Source of the DNA: Phialocephala subalpina
Lineage: Eukaryota > Ascomycota > Leotiomycetes > Helotiales > Mollisiaceae
Direction: 5' to 3'
DNA length: 64,000 nt
Assembly: GCA_900073065.1 (NCBI GenBank)
Contig: FJOG01000020.1
Coordinates: forward strand, 525,770-589,769
Below the pieces are notes generated by a model. It was not told where the DNA came from, ran no database searches, and saw only the letters and a list, made by a program, of their open reading frames with translations. The position numbers and the translations under genes are program-made. Positions 59,373-64,000 of the stretch are shown one piece after another (positions within the stretch are counted from its first letter, which is position 1; every line of letters starts with the position of its first letter).

Positions 59373-60277
59373 CTAATTCCACTCATCCAAAAAGTCCACA
59401 ACTTGCTTCGCAAAGTGCTCCGGATATTGGAAGCAAAACCCATGACCTGCCCCTGGATAAACGAGCAGGAACGCATTCGGAATCTTCTGACTCATGACAA
59501 AACTATTCACCGTCGGCACCATGATATCCTCATACCCATTTGCCACCAGCACCGGTCCATCAAGCTCCCCCAATCTATCATAACTTCCCTCTGCTCTGTT
59601 AGCAACATCTCCACCTTTAACCATAGCAGTGATGAGCGCCATCATCCCCGCACCGCCATCCTGGAGTCCTTCAGAAAGGTACTTGAGTCGCTCTTCGCCT
59701 GAGGTTTCTGCTGTGCGTTCATGGATGCGTTCCACCACGCTTTTCCAGCTGCTTGACTCTTCTCATTCTCCTTAAAGAACAGGAACAGCATACCCTCCTC
59801 CTGGACCTCACCCACCGTAGCGTATTTTTGGACATTTGGATCCGCCATCCCAGGCTCAACCCCCTTCCCGGCAGTAGGACCCATACCCGCCAAAATCAAC
59901 TTCCTCACCAACCCCTTCGGTCCATTCAACTTCACAAAAGGAGCGATAATACCTCCCAAACTAAATCCAAAAATATCAACTTCCTTGACATTGATCAAAG
60001 AGAGGAACTCGATGACATGATCGCCCATAGCGACGAAATTTTCATCGACCTCTCCAGTTGAGTGACCGATTCCAGCATTGTCGAAGAGAATGATGGGACG
60101 AGTGAGAGAGAGGATGTTGACGAGAAGAGGGTCCCAGTGATCGATTGTTGCGCGAAAATGCTGGAGGAGAAGGAGTGGAACACCGGTCTCAATACCGATG
60201 TAGCGGTATGCGAGCTTGATGTTGTCTTTGGTGGTGACGAATTGCGTTTTTGCTGTTTGGACGGTTGGGAGAACCAT
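59373..60277 (-). pseudogene. Alpha/beta hydrolase with one-base frameshift
   Basis: Starts MVLPTVQTAKTQFVTTKDNI at 60277. The alpha/beta-hydrolase fold is evident: LLLLQHFRATIDHWDP (oxyanion region), FDNAGIGHSTGE, nucleophile elbow DIFGFSLGGIIAPF, then DGPVLVANGYEDIMVP (acid) and VYPGAGHGF (catalytic His). The first part is in one frame to about 59733 (...QAAGKAWW) and the rest (ERIHERTAETSGEERLKYLS ... FLDEWN) in another, with no splice signals between. Restoring continuity needs one more G after TGGTGG on the minus strand. This is either a real inactivating deletion or a base-calling error in a short G run. The substrate is unknown. About 300 residues if intact. Confidence 0.8.
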
Positions 60278-60911
60278 GATGAGCTAGTGATTAAAAATTT
60301 GAATCGTGAGGTTTCGAAGAGCTGAAAGAGTTGAGAGAAGGCAATAAGGAGGTTTGACAAGAAGATAGAAAATCTCTTGTTGCCCTGGGCTTTCGAAGGC
60401 TCCATGGTACCTGTACAGGAACCTTATATAGGTCTCTCAAAAGTATTCTTCTTCCAAAAACGAAGCATATCCCTGTCTGCTTGTTTTGGCAATGCCCCAC
60501 TTGAGAGGATGATTAGTATCCCGTTTCAACGATACTTATCAGACAGTCAGCATACATGCAAAATAAGATTCAGCCCTGTGGTATATGTTTCCCTCGATTA
60601 GTGACCTTCCCCGCAAGGGTCCTCAATTCCCGAAAGAAAATTTTGCAAATCAACTTGCGATTCATGAACTGATGTTGATGAAATAAGCAGCCACGCTGAA
60701 GCACCACAAACGTTCGGGCACCAAAATCATGGAGATCCTTGTCTCATAAGGTAGCGAACAAAAAGTATTTGCATTGTATGTACAATAAATGGCATTTTTG
60801 AAAGTATGATACACGAAAAGTATGTTGCGACATCAATCTCAGCATCTCGATGTCTCACTCTATCCAGGTACAATCGAGATACTTGCTGAATCTCTAACCA
60901 AGACTTTGCAA
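60278..60911. other. Intergenic, nothing found
   Basis: About 630 bp between the hydrolase start and the GH131 stop codon. No gene or repeat seen. Confidence 0.4.
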
Positions 60912-62500
60912 TCAGTAGCAGTCATCGTCATCGTCGTCCTCAGGCTCTGATGCAGCGGTGCTAGTGCTCGCTGGGGCCACAACAGTGGAAAGGGTGCTCG
61001 GCGGCGTGGTCGGTGTTGTTATGATGGAAGAGGCAGAAGCGACTACTGGAGACGAGATAGCAGAAGTGACGGCTGCCGAGCTTGAGGACACCACAGGGAC
61101 GACAGTCGCGGTGCTGAGGACGACTACTTCGCTGACACTGGATGAAGCTACGCTTGCTGGAGCAGAGGATACGATCGCGGCGGCCGAAGAAACGGTTGAT
61201 GTCACAGACGAGGACGCCTCAGCTACAGAAGAGGAAGTTGCTGGTGTCGAGGTCGATGCAGCGGAAGCTGACGAGGAGGCTGAAGCTCCTCCAGGTCCTG
61301 CAACACTAGTGGTCAGGTCACCACTCTCGACATAAACGCCGCTGAAGTAGATGTCCTCTGTGGCCTGTGATATTGTTTGTCAGCCAATGCACAACCAAGC
61401 CCATCAGTAAATACTCACATCGGTGTATCCATCTCGGGGCAACTCAAGAACACCAAGATGCCAGTCTGCTCCATTAGATGATGCCGAGACAGTGACAGCT
61501 GGAACGGTGAGCACAAGGTCATCAGCGCCGGTTGAGCTTCAAGAAGTTAGTACTATATTTTCTGCAGACGTTAAGAGCCGAAAAGGATGAAACCTCTTCG
61601 GGAGCTCCCAACACAGCAAAATTCAAGAGGCGAGACAAAGAAAAGGATTGATTACTGGTAAAAGGCGACTGAGCCCGCATCGAAATCGATAGCATATGCA
61701 ATGTTGTGCCAAACACCGGCTTCCCATGTTGTATTCCACCTGTAATATGTCAGCTTTTAAGGTCCTTACTCGCGGCCACCTCCGCCAGACTCCGCGAACT
61801 CCGCCAAAGTTCCGCCAGAGCCCGCTGACACCCCACCAATTCTCATCGGTGTGGAGAACGATTCCAACATCTTTTGTTCTTACACCTCCCGCTTCGACAT
61901 TCCAAGTTGCTCACAAACATCCTTGAGGGGAAATACGAAAGGCGGGCTTACTGAGTCGCTGAGCTGACATCCCATCGAAGAAGAGCATCGCTGGTTCCTG
62001 ACTCTCCACTAATCCATCCCGCCTTCATTTCAGTGAAATGGCTCTCGAAGAAGCAGATTTGATGCTCGCGGAACTCGCTCGGGGCGTTCGTGTCAGTTCG
62101 TTGCATGCTGAAATGATAGTATACGATTCCGCTGTTGATTGCTGCGGTAGTCTGAGGGATGAGTTCCGTTCGTCTCATCGTCTGGCCATTCCAATACGCA
62201 GTACTGTCCAGGGTTATCTTGACACCTTGGGTGCTGCCTGTATCCGCTGGATTCTTGAAGGTTGAGTCGAGGTTAACATAGGAAGTCACATTCTCGGTTC
62301 CGTGCTGAAAGAGTTAAGAGTGTATTCGAGAATAACCGAGAGCGACTCACAATGTAGTACTGGTAAGGTCCAGTCTGGTCACTCCAAGACCAATTGTCAA
62401 GGTCAGTGCTTGAGGTCATGTCATTGAAGCGTCCATCCCACAAAATGGTGCCAGCAAGGGCAGAACCAATAGAGTTCAGAAGGAAGAGTGATCGCAACAT
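60912..62500 (-). CDS. Secreted GH131-type beta-glucanase with Ser/Thr tail
   Basis: Starts MLRSLFLLNSIGSALAGTIL at 62500; residues 1-16 are a signal peptide. Five exons encode the GH131 module: WDGRFNDMTSSTDLDNWSWS, QYYIHGTENVTSYVNL, GVKITLDSTAYWNGQTMRRT, EHQICFFESHFTEMKAGWIS and WEAGVWHNIAYAIDFDAG. The last exon has GVYVESGDLTTSVAG, then about 130 residues rich in Ser, Ala, Thr and Val, ending EPEDDDDDDCY. GH131 enzymes act on beta-1,3-, beta-1,6- and beta-1,4-glucans outside the cell. The tail resembles a glycosylated wall linker, but no binding module follows. The intron 61951-61740 is 212 bp, four times the local norm. Divergent from the HIT hydrolase gene. Confidence 0.88.
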
Positions 62501-63108
62501 GTTTGAGAGAATGTGAAGAGCAGCTGGCCACGCAGGTGCAAAAAGAATGAATAGCGAACTGGCGCTGTGAAGTTGGATTCAACCTGAAAAGAGAGACTGG
62601 ATACAGAGACAGAGAGAAGGCCAAAAGTCAGAATTTCTGGCACTCGCCATGAACTTATATAGGACCCGCATCAGGGCGTCGTGGAGTCTGGAGATGGAAT
62701 AATTTCGTCCGATGTTTCCAGATATAATTTCTCCCGTCGGCATCGTGCCTGCACCAAGGGGCCCGCCGTCGCGGGTAAACATTTTGCTTGGTCGCCCCAT
62801 GTTTCGAAACAATGCAAGGAGGGAAGCGTGAGTAGAGTTCGACACTTCACGGGCAGAGTTGTTTCTCGAATAGATGAGGAGCGAAGTGAAGGATGAAAAC
62901 GGGGGCTAGCGGGTTTCGGAGAGATTAAATTATTGCCTAAGAAGCGAGGCATCACTCCCAGCCTCGTCATCCCAATGCAAACATCATCAGCTTCAAACAT
63001 CGCAATAACCTTAAGGTTTTGGCCATCTTGAGTGTCATAGGGAGAGAGTTTGGTTGTTGTGCTATGATTCCGAGACCCCCCATCCCTGGTCGACCCTTCC
63101 TCCGCACA
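62501..63108. promoter_or_regulatory. Shared GH131/HIT promoter region
   Basis: 608 bp between two divergent start codons. A frame on the minus strand (62845-62579) has no recognisable content. No specific regulatory motif is claimed. Confidence 0.35.
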
Positions 63109-63726
63109 ATGACTACGAAGTCGTCAAAGCTTATCCATTTCGGGCCTTACGAGGTCACTGATCAGGTACAGTACCTTTCAAACCTCTCTTTGTATGCTGT
63201 ACATCAGCTAAACCCTCGATAGGTCTTCTACAATACTCCATTATGTTACGCCCTGGTCAATATCAAGCCAATACTGCCTGGTCATGTCCTCGTGATTCCA
63301 TACCGGGCTGTTCGACGTCTCACCGACCTGACAACTGAGGAGGTTTCTGACCTGTTTACGACAGTTCAAAGGGTCCAGAAGATGCTAGCAAAGAACTACT
63401 TCAAGAACGACGGTGCAGAAGGCAAGCTCGAAGATGGCTCTTTCAACATCGCGATCCAGGATGGCCCTGAATCAGGCCAAACAGTTGCTCATGTGCATTG
63501 TCACATCATTCCGAGGACGAAAGACTCAAGTGACGAAGGCGATGGGATTTACGATCGGCTGCAGGGCGAAGAAGGCAACGTTGGAGGAGGTTTATGGGAT
63601 CTGAAGCGACCTACGCCAATTGGGAAATTTCCCAAAATCGAGGATGCGGACAGAAAACCTCGCTCGGCAGACGACATGAACAAAGAAGCTGCGTTCTTGC
63701 GGGAGCAAATGGAACTGGTGGAGTGA
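63109..63726 (+). CDS. HNT2: HIT-family dinucleoside polyphosphate hydrolase
   Basis: Two exons, 63109-63165 and 63223-63726, give 186 residues. The product reads MTTKSSKLIHFGPYEVTDQ, then VFYNTPLCYALVNIKPILPG and HVLVIPYRAVRRLTDLTTEE. The catalytic triad is AHVHCHIIPR (HxHxH). The QDGPESGQTVAH stretch and the insertion GIYDRLQGEEG after the triad are typical of the FHIT/Hnt2 branch, which cleaves Ap3A/Ap4A-type dinucleotides. An in-frame ATG at 63064 would add MIPRPPIPGRPFLRT, an Arg-containing leader that could direct the protein to mitochondria; I prefer 63109 because it fits the family start. Confidence 0.92.
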
Positions 63727-64000
63727 TAGGAAATGGAATCATGGGTCGCGGCTTCCATTTTCATTCAACTTCTGATTGGCCACTTCTCCCAGGACGGTGT
63801 CGAGAGTTCCAGCGGACTTCAGAACGAAACCTAGGTGGTTTGGAGATGATGTCTACTTAGTTCGAGATGATCAAGTGTCAACCCACGAAGTTACTGTCTT
63901 GACGTGTATCACCTCAAACTAGCAGTACCCGCCTAGGCTCTAGCCACGGGACATGTCGACAGCTCGAGGCAGACAAGTATCCTAGAGATCTATCACCAGC
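63727..64000. other. Right edge, nothing found
   Basis: The last 274 bases are the 3' flank of the HIT gene. No frame or repeat is supported. Confidence 0.4.

Overview
The window comes from the nuclear genome of a filamentous ascomycete (Pezizomycotina). Introns of about 45-60 bp with GT...AG ends and CTAAC/CTGAC branch points interrupt most genes. The gene set is fungal: AVL9, a TGY-type HOG1 MAP kinase, glycogen phosphorylase, a group III G-protein alpha subunit, cullin-1, a Zn(II)2Cys6 regulator, a GH131 glucanase and a NACHT-ankyrin protein. Protein resemblances suggest Leotiomycetes, but I cannot verify this. One run of N (22412-22905) is an assembly gap.

Layout. 0.7-3.4 kb: two tandem minus-strand paralogs with an identical six-cysteine module. 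4.2-6.6 kb: AVL9. 8.1-9.7 kb: HOG1, then almost 4 kb with no gene I can support. 13.6-16.9 kb: GPH1. 18.4-19.7 kb: group III G-alpha. 21.7-23 kb: an unresolved fragment around the gap. 23.6-26.1 kb: cullin-1. All convincing genes up to 26 kb are on the minus strand. 27.3-30.8 kb: a compact cluster of a YjlB-like cupin (+), an SRF1-like membrane protein (-) and a mitochondrial K+/H+ exchange-related protein (+).

31.5-37.3 kb is the accessory part. A long NACHT-ankyrin-CorA-like gene carries two frameshifts and three in-frame stops. One of its introns holds a 1005-bp inverted-repeat element with a perfect 8-bp target duplication (hAT-like), and a second 455-bp inverted-repeat element lies inside that. 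The next 3.7 kb is gene-poor apart from a small secreted Cys-containing protein. 41.1-43.8 kb: Zn2Cys6 regulator. 44.8-47.9 kb: multi-KH RNA-binding protein. 49.7-52.5 kb: a disordered protein in one or two parts. 53-55.6 kb: pyrimidine 5'-nucleotidase, MED21 and RRG7. 55.8-57.5 kb: a previously inconspicuous 73-residue Cys/His protein and a broken glutathione S-transferase. 58.8 kb: a 180-bp foldback element. 59.4-60.3 kb: an alpha/beta hydrolase with a one-base frameshift. 60.9-63.7 kb: a GH131 glucanase divergent from an HNT2/FHIT-type HIT hydrolase.

How the genes relate. Most are independent housekeeping or signalling genes, several as divergent pairs sharing short promoters. I see no biosynthetic cluster, CRISPR array, tRNA or rRNA gene. 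The most unusual content is the decayed NLR-like gene with nested transposons in its intron, plus two other broken accessory genes.
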